64,000 nucleotides of DNA, taken from Marinomonas aquimarina (GTDB lineage Bacteria; Pseudomonadota; Gammaproteobacteria; Pseudomonadales; Marinomonadaceae). Positions 36,910 to 45,673 of this stretch are shown here, one piece after another. Numbering within the stretch: position 1 is the first letter of the stretch; the number at the start of each line of letters is the position of its first letter. Both the position numbers and the translations under genes were made by a program. The stretch lies in the NCBI RefSeq assembly GCF_900089755.1, contig NZ_FLOC01000001.1, positions 356,684 to 420,683 on the forward strand, in the 5' to 3' direction. A model generated the notes under the pieces. The model saw only the letters and a program-made list of their open reading frames with translations. It did not search any database and was not told where the DNA came from.

Positions 36910-37387
36910 TTAAAAAACTCCTTGATCAAAGGTTATTTACTAATCTTCAAATTCGGTGACGTATATCCTAAGTCACCTTGTCTGAATCAGTATTAGCTTA
37001 ACTTGCGCTTATGCACGAGTTTCGGTTGCTAGTGCCGAACCTCGGCCAGTGTGTTCACTGATATCATGCCGAAGGGTTGTGACACTTATGTGACTGAGAT
37101 GTTTTTCGTTAGAGCATCTGAGATCACTTAGCATAGGGTGCAGAGTAAGGGAGCTTGGGTCAAAAGGATGTGATGGGCATCACACGTTTTAACTTTTATT
37201 CACTTCTCTGGCTTATGTTTTTACAAATCTCTTGTGTTGGACACAGAGCCCATTGCAAAAACAAACAATTCTAATCAGTCGCAAAGGTTGTCATAAAAGC
37301 CTTATCGCGATCAATATTTTTTTACCTATTTGGGCCTTTATTATGATGAAACAAGGCATTAGCCCTGTTTACGTGCTTATAAAATAG
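36910..37387 (-). promoter_or_regulatory. Long upstream/leader region of the S-layer gene
   Basis: The 478-base gap contains no gene. Near the gene it could form leader hairpins, for example TTCGG-TTGCTAGTG-CCGAA at about 37020-37038. A CRP-like palindrome lies at 37169-37184. Long structured leaders are common for S-layer mRNAs and help stability (known of the class). No REP elements are present. I cannot place the promoter with confidence. Confidence 0.55.
37169..37184. promoter_or_regulatory. Perfect CRP-like site upstream of the S-layer gene
   Basis: TGTGA-TGGGCA-TCACA matches the CRP half-site consensus at all ten positions. It is about 260 bases upstream of the S-layer ATG and about 200 bases downstream of the PIG-L stop codon, so the S-layer gene is the only likely target. 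Regulation itself is inferred. Confidence 0.6.
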
Positions 37388-38263
37388 TCAAAAGCGAGCT
37401 CGGAGCCAGCGTAATGGACGCGTGATGCGCCAAGATAAACTGTTCTCTAGGTGCTGTATTTGTTGTTCCAACTGGGTGATGCGCTGTTGATCTGGGTGAT
37501 GAGATTGCTCGGAGCGCAGTAAGGCTTGGGTGGTTGTATCAGGCTGGAAGTGCTCGATAAACGTAGACAGTTCGTCTTTTGCGATACAACAAAAGGCCTC
37601 GGCATGGGTGATGGCTAGGCCCAAGGTGTAGGTGCGGTATTGATTAAGGCCATTAATATGCTCTGCGTAGCGCTGTACCGCAAGCTGGGACGGAAAGCAC
37701 TGCATGGCTTGCCATTTTCGCGGCTGCTCTGCAGTGATGTCCTCTAACACATTGGGCGATAACGGCACACCGATTTCATACATGGCCACTTGTTCGACTG
37801 TGGGCAGCTTTTGTGCCAGTGCTAAACCTAACTGTGCCGTGGCGCGATGATCACGGTGCATTTCCCAGCAGGAAGGGATCACCAGCGTGGTCGGTTGCCA
37901 GGTTTCTAATTGCTGGAGGAGCAATGCTTCGATGTCGGTGTCTGCTAGTAACGCCCCGTCTTGGCGGTTAAGAAAAATAGGCTCAGGCAGGCCAAGTAGA
38001 GCGGCAGCGGCTATGGATTCGTCGGCGCGCAGCTTGGCTTTATCGGAACGTAGCTGCTCGGGGTTGGCTTGGTCGTTGAACTCCCCTGCCACGACGCCAG
38101 AGGTCAGGATAAAGGCTTGCACGCTTTTCCCCTGTTGTTGCCATTTGATTGCACTGCCGCCACAGCCAAAGATCTCATCGTCTGGGTGCGGGGCAAGGAT
38201 AGCGATGCGCTCGCCTTTTACCGCGCAGGCAGTTTTATAGGGGGTAAAGAATTGTTCAAACAC
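37388..38263 (-). CDS. PIG-L/LmbE family deacetylase
   Basis: This 291-residue zinc-dependent deacetylase has the hallmark PHPDDEIFGCGG (about 25-36) and the second His motif CWEMHRDHRATA near 132-143, which together bind zinc. The family removes acetyl groups from N-acetylated sugars. The C-terminus carries a coiled-coil segment and the ending SLSWRITRPLRWLRARF, a tail often seen on polysaccharide-biosynthesis glycosyltransferases, which suggests membrane association. It follows the wzm-wzt genes on the same strand, so a role in modifying the exported O-polysaccharide is likely (inference). Confidence 0.9.
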   Translation of the reverse strand: MFEQFFTPYKTACAVKGERIAILAPHPDDEIFGCGGSAIKWQQQGKSVQAFILTSGVVAGEFNDQANPEQLRSDKAKLRADESIAAAALLGLPEPIFLNRQDGALLADTDIEALLLQQLETWQPTTLVIPSCWEMHRDHRATAQLGLALAQKLPTVEQVAMYEIGVPLSPNVLEDITAEQPRKWQAMQCFPSQLAVQRYAEHINGLNQYRTYTLGLAITHAEAFCCIAKDELSTFIEHFQPDTTTQALLRSEQSHHPDQQRITQLEQQIQHLENSLSWRITRPLRWLRARF

Positions 38264-38278
38264 ATTTAGATCCTTTTT

Positions 38279-38430
38279 AATCGGGCTGAGACAGCCCTTA
38301 CCTCTACCAAGGGGTCAGATCCCTTTTACACCGATATCTTGGTATTTATCAAAGAGATTTTACATATAAGGGATCTGACCCCTTTTCTACTCTTGCGCGG
38401 GATTTTTTCGCTCGGGAACCGAGCTCCTAC
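38279..38430. repeat. REP hairpins plus 17-bp inverted repeat between PIG-L and wzt genes
   Basis: An inverted GGGCTG/CAGCCC hairpin (38281-38299) is followed by a long inverted repeat, AAGGGGTCAGATCCCTT (38309-38325) and its exact complement (38368-38384). Then come a partial CGCGGGA element and an inverted GTAGGA element with stem GCTCGG/CCGAGC (38409-38430). The 17-bp inverted repeat is of a different type from the GTAGGA REPs. Confidence 0.85.
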
Positions 38431-38443
38431 AGGAGCTTTGGCA

Positions 38444-40687
38444 TCACCTAAAATCACTGTCGCCGCCGAGTAGCCACCAGTTGTCGATGGCGATGGCGGT
38501 GTGTTCTGGATTATCGAGTCCGTTACCAGGGACGACGATGTCGGTCAGTTGGGTGTGTCCACCAGTTTGCTCTAACCATTTGTACACATTGGGCGTTAGC
38601 CATGCGTAGACCTGTTGGCGACCGAGGCTGGCGGCACATTGCTGGGCGGCGGCGATCAATTGCTCGCTGTGTTCAGGGGTGCCGATAAAGTCGAGCAGTT
38701 CGATATGGTCTTTCTCTGGGTGATCTTTGATCACAATCACGCCCAGAGGGGCCTGACTCTTCTCCCCTACCAGATAGATTTGGTAGTGGTCATGGGGCTT
38801 TTCAAGGTAGCGGAAACGTAACCACGCTTGATCATGTAAGCCTACCAAGTGCTGGGTTAAATGCGGTTGCATGTCGCCCCATAGGCGATCGATCGCACCG
38901 CCTAGCTCTGGTTCGCCCTGCCAACGGGTTAAGGTAAGCGCATTGGCTTGTGCAGGCCATGTGGCTTCTAAAATTTTATCAAAGGAAGCGTAGAGCTTTT
39001 GGCGCTCGCCAACGCGCAGGTGGCGTTTATTGGGGAAACCAAAGGCAAAGGTTTCGTCGCGGCCTTCGCCAATTTGTTCGCCCATAAAGGGGTAAACGCA
39101 GCGGAAGAATGGCCCGGTTTTGGTAAGGATGCCACGTTGTTTGCTAGCCACCATGACATCGCCGATCTGACAGAAGGTGGTGGGGTTGCCTTGCACCAGT
39201 CCTTTACGCGGCGCACCGCCACAGAAGGCAACCATGTCGTCCCCTTCAAACACCACGTAGCCAGGGGATTTGGCGTAGCGATATTTCCAGTGCCAGATGT
39301 CTTCGTGCAGTGTTTGGCCAAAGGCATCTTGGAACAGGGCTTTGATTTGCTCTAGGTCTTTGTCCTCAGCAGCACGAACGAACCAGCGATCGCTAGGCTG
39401 GCGAGTAGTAACGCTGGCGTCGGCTTTTAAGCGTGGTTCTTGGGTAGTGACTTGCCACGTGTGTGGCAGCAAGACAATGCCACGCTCTTGGTTGGGCTGT
39501 TCAATATCGAGGGTTACCACGGGGTCGGCTTCGTCATGGAGGAAGATGCCACGCTCATCAAATAGGAGCACACCGACATAATAAGTGCCTTTTAATAGCG
39601 GTAGCTTAGGTAGGGTCAAGGTCATTTGCCCCTGTCCTTCACTGTTCACGGTCGGTTTGACACCCGCCGTCCAAGCGGCACAGCTGCTGATCAGTTGACC
39701 GGCGGCATTATGAATGGCAATGGCCACCTGTGGCGTTTGCTCTTTTAAAGTGGAGACAAAGCGAATATCGAGGGTTAAGTCGGTTTCACCGCTGATAAGG
39801 GTGAGACGGTCGCCTTTCTCTGTCACCGTCGAGGCGTTCACCTGTTGAATGCGAGCGTATTCGCCGGTTGGTAACGCTGCTTGCTGTGCGGTGTTATTCT
39901 GACGCGCCATCATATCCGCAGGGGTAGCTTCAGGATGCTGGCTTAGGTAATCCAAAAACGCTTGGTATTCCGAAACGATTTTGCCTGGTTCACCGGTTTT
40001 GACCAGTTGCCCTTTTTCCAACCAGATGGCTTTGGAGCAGAGCACTTCAATCTGATACAGGGAGTGGGAGCAAAACAGGATGGTCGCGCCGCGCTCTTTC
40101 ATGGCCATAATGCGTTCAAAGGAGCGGCGAGCAAAGTCACCGTCACCCACAGAAAGCGCTTCGTCGATAATCAAAATGTCTGGCTCAACACTGGTGGCCA
40201 CGGAGAAGGCTAAGCGCACATACATGCCGCTGGAGTAGGTCGACACCGGTTGATCAATAAAGCTACGCACCCCAGCAAAATCGATGATGTCTTCGATTTT
40301 GGCTTCGACTTCTTGTTTGCTAATGCCCATGATGGAAGCAGATAAGAAGATGTTCTCGCGGCCAGTAAACTGTGGGTTAAAGCCTGCGCCCAACTCTAAT
40401 AAGGCAGCGATACGACCATTGACCTGCACATTGCCTGAGCTTGGTGTCAGCGTGCCACAGATCAGTTGCAGCAGCGTCGATTTGCCTGCGCCATTGCGCC
40501 CGACGACACCTAGAACTTCGCCCTTTGGCAGCTCAAACGACACTTGGCGCAAGGCCTGATATTCGCGAAAGTATTGACGCTTACCGCGCATCAGCATTTG
40601 CTTTAGGCGGTCTTTGGGTGAGTCATACAGATTATAGATTTTGGACACATGGTCGATGTGTAACGCCAACTCAGAGGACATCGGCAA
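38444..40687 (-). CDS. wzt: Wzt-type O-antigen ABC ATPase fused to a GNAT-like acetyltransferase domain
   Basis: The 747-residue protein has three parts. Residues about 1-245 are the polysaccharide-export ATPase: Walker A GRNGAGKST, ELGAGFNPQFTGRENI, signature YSSGMYVRLAFS and Walker B ILIIDEALSVGD. Residues about 275-430 resemble the Wzt C-terminal carbohydrate-binding domain. Residues about 445-747 resemble a GNAT-type acetyltransferase (RAAEDKDLEQIKALFQDAFG, GYVVFEGDDMVAFCGG, IGDVMVASKQRGILTKTGPF), a fusion I do not know from characterised Wzt proteins. The start overlaps wzm by 17 bases. It energises export of an O-polysaccharide across the inner membrane; the extra domain may acylate the glycan or its end (inference). 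Confidence 0.92.
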   Translation of the reverse strand: MPMSSELALHIDHVSKIYNLYDSPKDRLKQMLMRGKRQYFREYQALRQVSFELPKGEVLGVVGRNGAGKSTLLQLICGTLTPSSGNVQVNGRIAALLELGAGFNPQFTGRENIFLSASIMGISKQEVEAKIEDIIDFAGVRSFIDQPVSTYSSGMYVRLAFSVATSVEPDILIIDEALSVGDGDFARRSFERIMAMKERGATILFCSHSLYQIEVLCSKAIWLEKGQLVKTGEPGKIVSEYQAFLDYLSQHPEATPADMMARQNNTAQQAALPTGEYARIQQVNASTVTEKGDRLTLISGETDLTLDIRFVSTLKEQTPQVAIAIHNAAGQLISSCAAWTAGVKPTVNSEGQGQMTLTLPKLPLLKGTYYVGVLLFDERGIFLHDEADPVVTLDIEQPNQERGIVLLPHTWQVTTQEPRLKADASVTTRQPSDRWFVRAAEDKDLEQIKALFQDAFGQTLHEDIWHWKYRYAKSPGYVVFEGDDMVAFCGGAPRKGLVQGNPTTFCQIGDVMVASKQRGILTKTGPFFRCVYPFMGEQIGEGRDETFAFGFPNKRHLRVGERQKLYASFDKILEATWPAQANALTLTRWQGEPELGGAIDRLWGDMQPHLTQHLVGLHDQAWLRFRYLEKPHDHYQIYLVGEKSQAPLGVIVIKDHPEKDHIELLDFIGTPEHSEQLIAAAQQCAASLGRQQVYAWLTPNVYKWLEQTGGHTQLTDIVVPGNGLDNPEHTAIAIDNWWLLGGDSDFR

Positions 40688-41486
40688 ACCCCTTTTTCAA
40701 TTTATGAAAACCTGCAGCGCCCACCAGCATCACCACGCTGGACACCAGAAAGTAAGCTAATAAAGGCAGCCAATTTGGCCACTGGCCTGTCATCACCAGA
40801 TCACGTAATAGTTCGATCGGCAGTACCAGAGGATTCACTACGATCAGTTGCTGGATTAACTCTGGTAACGCGCTGGTTGGGTAAAAGATCGGCGATAGAA
40901 ACATCAGTGGTGTTAGCACCAGCGTCACCACTTGAGTTAAATCACGCAGGTAGACGCCCAGTGCAGACAGTCCCCAGCTTAGGCCTAGTAACAGTGGTGT
41001 GACCAACACCAACAGAAAGGGCAACGCCAATAAATGCACCGTCAGCTCGGAGCGCATAAAGAAAGCGCCCACTATTAATACCGCAAGGCTAACGAGGGCA
41101 AAGAACAAGGCCGACAGCACATTGACCCACGCAAAGATCGGCAGTGGGAAAATCACCTTTTTCACCATATTGGGCTGTTCAGTGATCAAACTCGCCGCTC
41201 GGCTAAGCACTTCGGCAAATAGGTTAAAGATCAGCAAACCAGAGAAAATCTGTAGCGCAAATTCAATATTGTTGGCGTCTTCGTTCCCTGGCCACTTGGC
41301 TTTTAGCACAGACTTAAAGACAAAGGTGTAGACGCTCAGCATTAGAATCGGCGTGATAAAGACCCACGCCACACCTAGGATGGAGCCCTTGAAACGCTGC
41401 TGGATCGAGCGCTTGGTTAGCTGAATGATGAGATTGAGATGTTGTATCGGCAAGGCGTACTGCCAAAACCACTTGACTGGTAGCAT
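40671..41486 (-). CDS. wzm: O-antigen/polysaccharide ABC exporter permease Wzm
   Basis: This 271-residue ABC-2 type permease has six hydrophobic segments and the N-terminal signature RSIQQRFKGSILGVAWVFITPI of polysaccharide exporters, plus LSPIFYPTSALPE and VLPIELLRD in the second half. With the downstream wzt it forms the exporter that flips undecaprenyl-linked O-polysaccharide to the periplasm. Together with the rml genes and several glycosyltransferases in the window it defines an ABC-transporter-dependent O-antigen pathway. Confidence 0.94.
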   Translation of the reverse strand: MLPVKWFWQYALPIQHLNLIIQLTKRSIQQRFKGSILGVAWVFITPILMLSVYTFVFKSVLKAKWPGNEDANNIEFALQIFSGLLIFNLFAEVLSRAASLITEQPNMVKKVIFPLPIFAWVNVLSALFFALVSLAVLIVGAFFMRSELTVHLLALPFLLVLVTPLLLGLSWGLSALGVYLRDLTQVVTLVLTPLMFLSPIFYPTSALPELIQQLIVVNPLVLPIELLRDLVMTGQWPNWLPLLAYFLVSSVVMLVGAAGFHKLKKGFADVL

Positions 41487-41546
41487 GGGTAAGCTCGTTC
41501 CTAAAGCTCTGAAAACGGCGAGTAAGATAGCATAAGCAGCTATTTT

Positions 41547-41603
41547 GTAGGAGGGGTATCTTACCCCGATTCAAGACCACATCGGGCTGGGACAGCCCTC
41601 CTA
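41547..41603. repeat. REP pair downstream of small RAYT gene
   Basis: A direct GTAGGA element with stem GGGGTA-TCT-TACCCC (41547-41570) faces an inverted element with stem GGGCTG/CAGCCC (41580-41603). The pair lies 14 bases past the stop of the 147-residue transposase; the same two stem types occur on its other side. Confidence 0.9.
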
Positions 41604-41617
41604 CAAGAGCAATTTTG

Positions 41618-42061
41618 CTATAAATATTCTGTATCCCAATGAGGATAGTCTTTTACACTTGAGACTAGCCCTGCTCTTTTAGGGTTTGCAATGATATACC
41701 TCGCCACGTCTATCAACTCTGTCTCGGATCTTACTGCTGAGTCATAGAAGCCATCCGACCATTTCAGTTGTTCACTGCTGGTGTAGCGTTTCACACTATG
41801 GACCACTTGTGATAGTTGTTTATTTAAAGGCTGTATCAGCCAGTGAACATGATCTGGCATGATGCAAAATGCGACCGTGTGGCAGTATTGTTGCTGCTGA
41901 CAGAATTGCATGGCTTTGATCACTGCGCGGGCGGTTTGAAAGTCTTGTAGCATTTGGGCTCTGTTTAGGGTGTTGAAGACTACGTGGTAAACACTCTCTG
42001 GACTGCTGCTGCGCCCTCGCCTTAATGCTGAGTATCCTTTTCCTTTGGTTAACATACGCAC
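41618..42061 (-). CDS. Small REP-associated transposase (RAYT)
   Basis: This 147-residue Y1/HUH protein has the motif MPDHVHWLI (His71, His73), a candidate catalytic Tyr in SVKRYTSSEQ (Tyr93), and the family blocks YHVVFNTLNRAQ and ARYIIANPKRAGLV. It is compact and flanked on both sides by hairpins of the GGGCTG/CAGCCC and GGGGTA/TACCCC classes, the classic arrangement of a RAYT with its REPs. It is quite different from the 319-residue RAYT at 29418. All expected motifs are present, so it may be active. Confidence 0.93.
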   Translation of the reverse strand: MRMLTKGKGYSALRRGRSSSPESVYHVVFNTLNRAQMLQDFQTARAVIKAMQFCQQQQYCHTVAFCIMPDHVHWLIQPLNKQLSQVVHSVKRYTSSEQLKWSDGFYDSAVRSETELIDVARYIIANPKRAGLVSSVKDYPHWDTEYL

Positions 42062-42109
42062 TCCTTGCTGTTTGTCGTTTCTAGTTTAGAACATTTTCTG
42101 GAGTTGCCT

Positions 42110-42285
42110 ATATCGGGCTGGGACAGCCCTTCCACAGAAGATCGCAGCCCTTCTACAAGTGCGGGAGTTTTTTGTGGGAGGGGTATCTTACCCCGATTCA
42201 AGATCGCATCGGGCTGGGACAGCCCTCCCACAGAAGATCGCAGCCCTCCCACAAGATCTCCCTCAAAAATCTTTCAGAGCTCCCA
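42110..42285. repeat. REP cluster upstream of small RAYT and glycosyltransferase
   Basis: Inverted GGGCTG/CAGCCC hairpins (about 42113-42133 and 42208-42230) and a direct GGGGTA/TACCCC hairpin (about 42174-42197) alternate with shortened copies of the heads (CAGCCCTTCTACA, CAGCCCTCCCACA). Here most heads read GTGGGA instead of GTAGGA. The cluster fills most of the gap between the divergent transposase and glycosyltransferase genes. Confidence 0.85.
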
Positions 42286-42413
42286 CAAAGATCTTAGCCC
42301 TACTCTGTTTATGGTTTATTGGTCTGGTATGTTTTGCTGGAAAAAGCTACCATTTCGCGCTTATTTTTAGGATTTATCGAGGCATGGGATGCTGTTTAGC
42401 AGGATCAAAAAAT

Positions 42414-43400
42414 ATGAGTGAAGTTAACGCTGCTGTGAGTGTGGTGATTAGAACCAAGAATCGTCCTGAACTGTTACAGCAGGCTGTTCTTTCTGTTCTC
42501 GCGCAGTCTTATCGTCCTCTTGAGTTAGTGGTAGTTAATGATGGCGGTGCGGACATTGCGCCCCAGTTACAAGACTGGCTTTACAATGCAGCGGACATAT
42601 CACTAAACCTAATTCAACATGAGCAGAGCGTCGGTAGAACTAACGCAGCCAATGTTGGGCTAAACGCTGCTAACAGTCCATTTTGCGTGTTTCTAGATGA
42701 TGATGATTATTTCGATCCAGAGCATATTTCGTCACTGGTCGCGGTTCATCATCATGTCGCAGCTAAAGGTGCACTGGTTGCGGTGCATTGCCAAGCGAGA
42801 GCGGTTCATATCGATAAAAATGGTGAAGAGCATTTGCTGTCTGTTACTGGTCATGCCTTAGCAAAAAACCAGTTATTTTATCAAAATAGCTTGCCGATCC
42901 TGACGGTTTTATTACCCACCGCTGTGCGAGAATTAGGGGTGGCGTTTGATAGCAAGTTTGATTTGTTTGAAGACTGGGATTTTTGGCTGCAAGTGTCAGA
43001 ACATTGTGAGTTGCACTTTCTTGAGAAAGCTAGCTGTGCCTATCGTATTCATGATGCTGGCTCTGGGGTGCGTGATAACTCACGCCAACATTTGGCATTT
43101 CAGCAGGTTTATGAGAAATGGCTACCGAAGCTCTCAGACTCCGAACAGCTCTCTTTGTTAGCTGATACGCATCAATGGCGTGAGTCCGCTATCGCTTCGT
43201 TACAAGCATTGAATCAAGCTGAATTTGATCGCATCGGTTCGCTGCATACTTATGCTTTGCAGGTCATCGCCAGCAAAGATAAAGATATTGAACATTTAAG
43301 CCAACTGCTTAGCAGCCTGCAACGTCGCTATAAATATGCAGAGCGTATTCGTAATGCTTTCATCTTTATGATTAATAAGCTATTGAGATCAAAGCCTTGA
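42414..43400 (+). CDS. Glycosyltransferase family 2
   Basis: This 328-residue GT-A enzyme has SVVIRTKNRPELLQQAVLSV at the start, ELVVVNDGG, and the metal-binding FLDDDDYFDPEH near 98-109. A Trp-rich acceptor-side motif (FDLFEDWDFWLQVSEHCE) follows near 180-198, and the C-terminal helix includes a possible coiled coil. I choose ATG 42414 (AGGA about ten bases upstream); ATG 42384 in the same frame is possible. The frame is open further upstream only because it reads through REP sequence. It is followed by a bifunctional glycosyltransferase on the same strand, probably an O-polysaccharide unit. Confidence 0.9.
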   Translation: MSEVNAAVSVVIRTKNRPELLQQAVLSVLAQSYRPLELVVVNDGGADIAPQLQDWLYNAADISLNLIQHEQSVGRTNAANVGLNAANSPFCVFLDDDDYFDPEHISSLVAVHHHVAAKGALVAVHCQARAVHIDKNGEEHLLSVTGHALAKNQLFYQNSLPILTVLLPTAVRELGVAFDSKFDLFEDWDFWLQVSEHCELHFLEKASCAYRIHDAGSGVRDNSRQHLAFQQVYEKWLPKLSDSEQLSLLADTHQWRESAIASLQALNQAEFDRIGSLHTYALQVIASKDKDIEHLSQLLSSLQRRYKYAERIRNAFIFMINKLLRSKP

Positions 43401-43467
43401 ACATTTACCCGCCACAGCATTGGCTATATTTGTCGCAAATTATTTGCTCGTAAAAAATGAGGAATCC

Positions 43468-45669
43468 ATGAATCACCCGATTGACGTGATTGTACCAGTT
43501 TACCGCGGTTTACAAGATGTAATCGATTGCCTTGATAGCATTAAGGCGTCACACAATCAGCAAGCATACGAGCTTATTTTAATTGATGATTGCTCTCCTG
43601 AGCCGGAAGTCAGTGCATTGCTGCGTGAGCGCGCAAGCTTGGGCGAGTACACCCTGTTGGTCAATGAGGAAAACCTTGGTTTTGTCGCGACCGTCAATCG
43701 TGGTATGCAGCTGCACCCAGAACGTGATGTTTTACTGTTGAACAGTGATACCTTGGTGGCGAATGACTGGCTAGATCGCATGACCAAAGCGGCTTACGCG
43801 GTCGATAAGGTCGGCACAGTGACGCCATTTTCCAATAATGCGACCATATGTAGCTATCCGGACTTCTGCCAAGATAATGCGTTAGAAAGTAATACTCCGC
43901 TTGAGCTGTTAGATACCCTATTTTCTAAGAGTAACGCTGACAAAGCAGTGGATGTGCCAAGCGGTGTGGGTTTTTGTATGTACATTCGCCGTGCCTGCTT
44001 AGAGGATCTCGGTTATTTCGATGTGGAGACCTTTGGCAAAGGCTATGGTGAAGAGAACGATTTTTGCCAACGTGCGATCAAAGCGGGTTGGAAAAACCGT
44101 TTTGCGTTAGACACCTTTGTGCAACATACCGGTAACGTGAGTTTTGGCGATGAACACAATGAGCTTAAGCACACAGCGCTTGGTAAACTGCTAAAACGAC
44201 ACCCGCGTTACGATGTGGATGTGCAACGTCATATTGCCGAGGATCCTGCCAAGTCAGCCCGTATTCGAACATGGTTGGCGGCACTGCGTTTCGGCTCTCA
44301 GCCTATTACCATTCATGTGAGCCATAACCGTGGCGGTGGTACGGTACGCTTTATTGAAGAGTTAAGTCGTGAAACGAGTAACCAATGTTATTCGCTGATG
44401 CTGATGCCAAGTCTTAAAAAGCCAGGCCACTTATCACTGACCCGAGTCAAATCTGGCGTCGATGGTCTAGCTTGTGAAGAGTCGGAATACACCCTGTATT
44501 TTGAGCCGCACGCAGATCAAGAACTGCTGCGTGAGGTGCTATCTCAATTGCCGCTGGCGGGGTTCCATTTCCACCATATGATTGGACTGCCAAACTGGGT
44601 GATGTCACTACCTAAAAAGCTTAATAAGCCTTGGATCGTCACGCTGCATGATTATTACTATATGCATGAGAGCATTTCTTTAACAGACGATCAGGGTCAT
44701 TACTTTGCCGCTAAGCCAGAGCATCTGAACTCAGCATGGTTGTCATCCTTTGCGCCACTATTAAACGATGCGAAGATTTGTTTAGCGCCAAGCAAGGCCT
44801 GCCTAGCGCTATACAGTGAAGCGTTTCCTGAGGCCACGATTGTGACTCAGTATCATGAAGCCGGACGATTCTTGGATCATGCGGCCTTCCCAGTGAGCGC
44901 TCTGCCTAAAACAGCCAATGCCCCACTGAAGGTGGTAATCATTGGTGCTCTAAGCAAAATCAAAGGGGCGGATTTACTGGAAAACACAGCGCGCTTGTGT
45001 GCCAAACAAGGTTTTAATGTCGAGTTTGAGCTGATCGGCTATGGCTACCGAGAATTACAAAGCAAGCCAAAGACAGCGCTTACCGTCAGTGGCCGCTACA
45101 AAGAGCATGAGCTGTTAGCAATGCTGCAGCAGCGTCGTGACTCAGGTCAGGCAGATCTGGTTTGGTTCACAGCCCTTTGGCCTGAGACTTACAGCTATAC
45201 TTTAAGTGCAGCCATCGAAGCAGGCTTACCGGTCGTTGCTCCAAATATCGGTGCCTTTGCTGAACGCTTGCATGGCCGTGAGAATAGCTGGATTGTGCCT
45301 TGGGACAGTAGCGCTGATGAGATGGCGACGTTGTTCGACACACTCTCTAAACAAAGCAGTGAGCTTCCTGCATACGCTCATGATCAGACGCCTGCTAAAC
45401 AGTACACCCATTACCGTGACAGCTACTTATCTCTGTTGGGCACTTCAGCAAGTAAAGTCAGTATTGATCCGTTAGAGGAAGGTGCTCTGCAGACTTGGCT
45501 TGAACAAACGCTTCCTTTAACCAAAGCGGATTTGTCGTTGAAACAGAAGCTTCGCCGTAAAGCTTTGTATGGTTTGTTTAAAGTGCGACAAGCACCGTTA
45601 TTGAGATCCGTGGCGAAGCGAGTGCCATTGTCTTTGCAAAGACGAATTCGAGATAAGTTAATGCGCTAA
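43468..45669 (+). CDS. Bifunctional glycosyltransferase (GT2 plus GT4-like)
   Basis: Residues about 1-260 are a family 2 domain: IDVIVPVYRGLQDVIDCLDS, LILIDDCSPEP, LLNSDTLV and FGKGYGEENDFCQRA. Residues about 285-690 are GT-B like: HVSHNRGGGTVRFIEEL at the start of the fold, VVIIGALSKIKGADLL at the second Rossmann half and AAIEAGLPVVAPNIGAFAERL at the donor-binding region. The start ATG 43468 has GAGGA at good spacing. Two catalytic domains in one chain suggest it adds two successive sugars or polymerises a repeat. It lies 67 bases after the GT2 gene on the same strand. Confidence 0.9.
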   Translation: MNHPIDVIVPVYRGLQDVIDCLDSIKASHNQQAYELILIDDCSPEPEVSALLRERASLGEYTLLVNEENLGFVATVNRGMQLHPERDVLLLNSDTLVANDWLDRMTKAAYAVDKVGTVTPFSNNATICSYPDFCQDNALESNTPLELLDTLFSKSNADKAVDVPSGVGFCMYIRRACLEDLGYFDVETFGKGYGEENDFCQRAIKAGWKNRFALDTFVQHTGNVSFGDEHNELKHTALGKLLKRHPRYDVDVQRHIAEDPAKSARIRTWLAALRFGSQPITIHVSHNRGGGTVRFIEELSRETSNQCYSLMLMPSLKKPGHLSLTRVKSGVDGLACEESEYTLYFEPHADQELLREVLSQLPLAGFHFHHMIGLPNWVMSLPKKLNKPWIVTLHDYYYMHESISLTDDQGHYFAAKPEHLNSAWLSSFAPLLNDAKICLAPSKACLALYSEAFPEATIVTQYHEAGRFLDHAAFPVSALPKTANAPLKVVIIGALSKIKGADLLENTARLCAKQGFNVEFELIGYGYRELQSKPKTALTVSGRYKEHELLAMLQQRRDSGQADLVWFTALWPETYSYTLSAAIEAGLPVVAPNIGAFAERLHGRENSWIVPWDSSADEMATLFDTLSKQSSELPAYAHDQTPAKQYTHYRDSYLSLLGTSASKVSIDPLEEGALQTWLEQTLPLTKADLSLKQKLRRKALYGLFKVRQAPLLRSVAKRVPLSLQRRIRDKLMR

Positions 45670-45673
45670 TTTA

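Noticed and set aside
42159..42413. N-terminal extension of the glycosyltransferase at 42414
   Set aside because: The extension reads through REP hairpins and is not part of the GT2 fold; ATG 42414 (or 42384) fits the family start.
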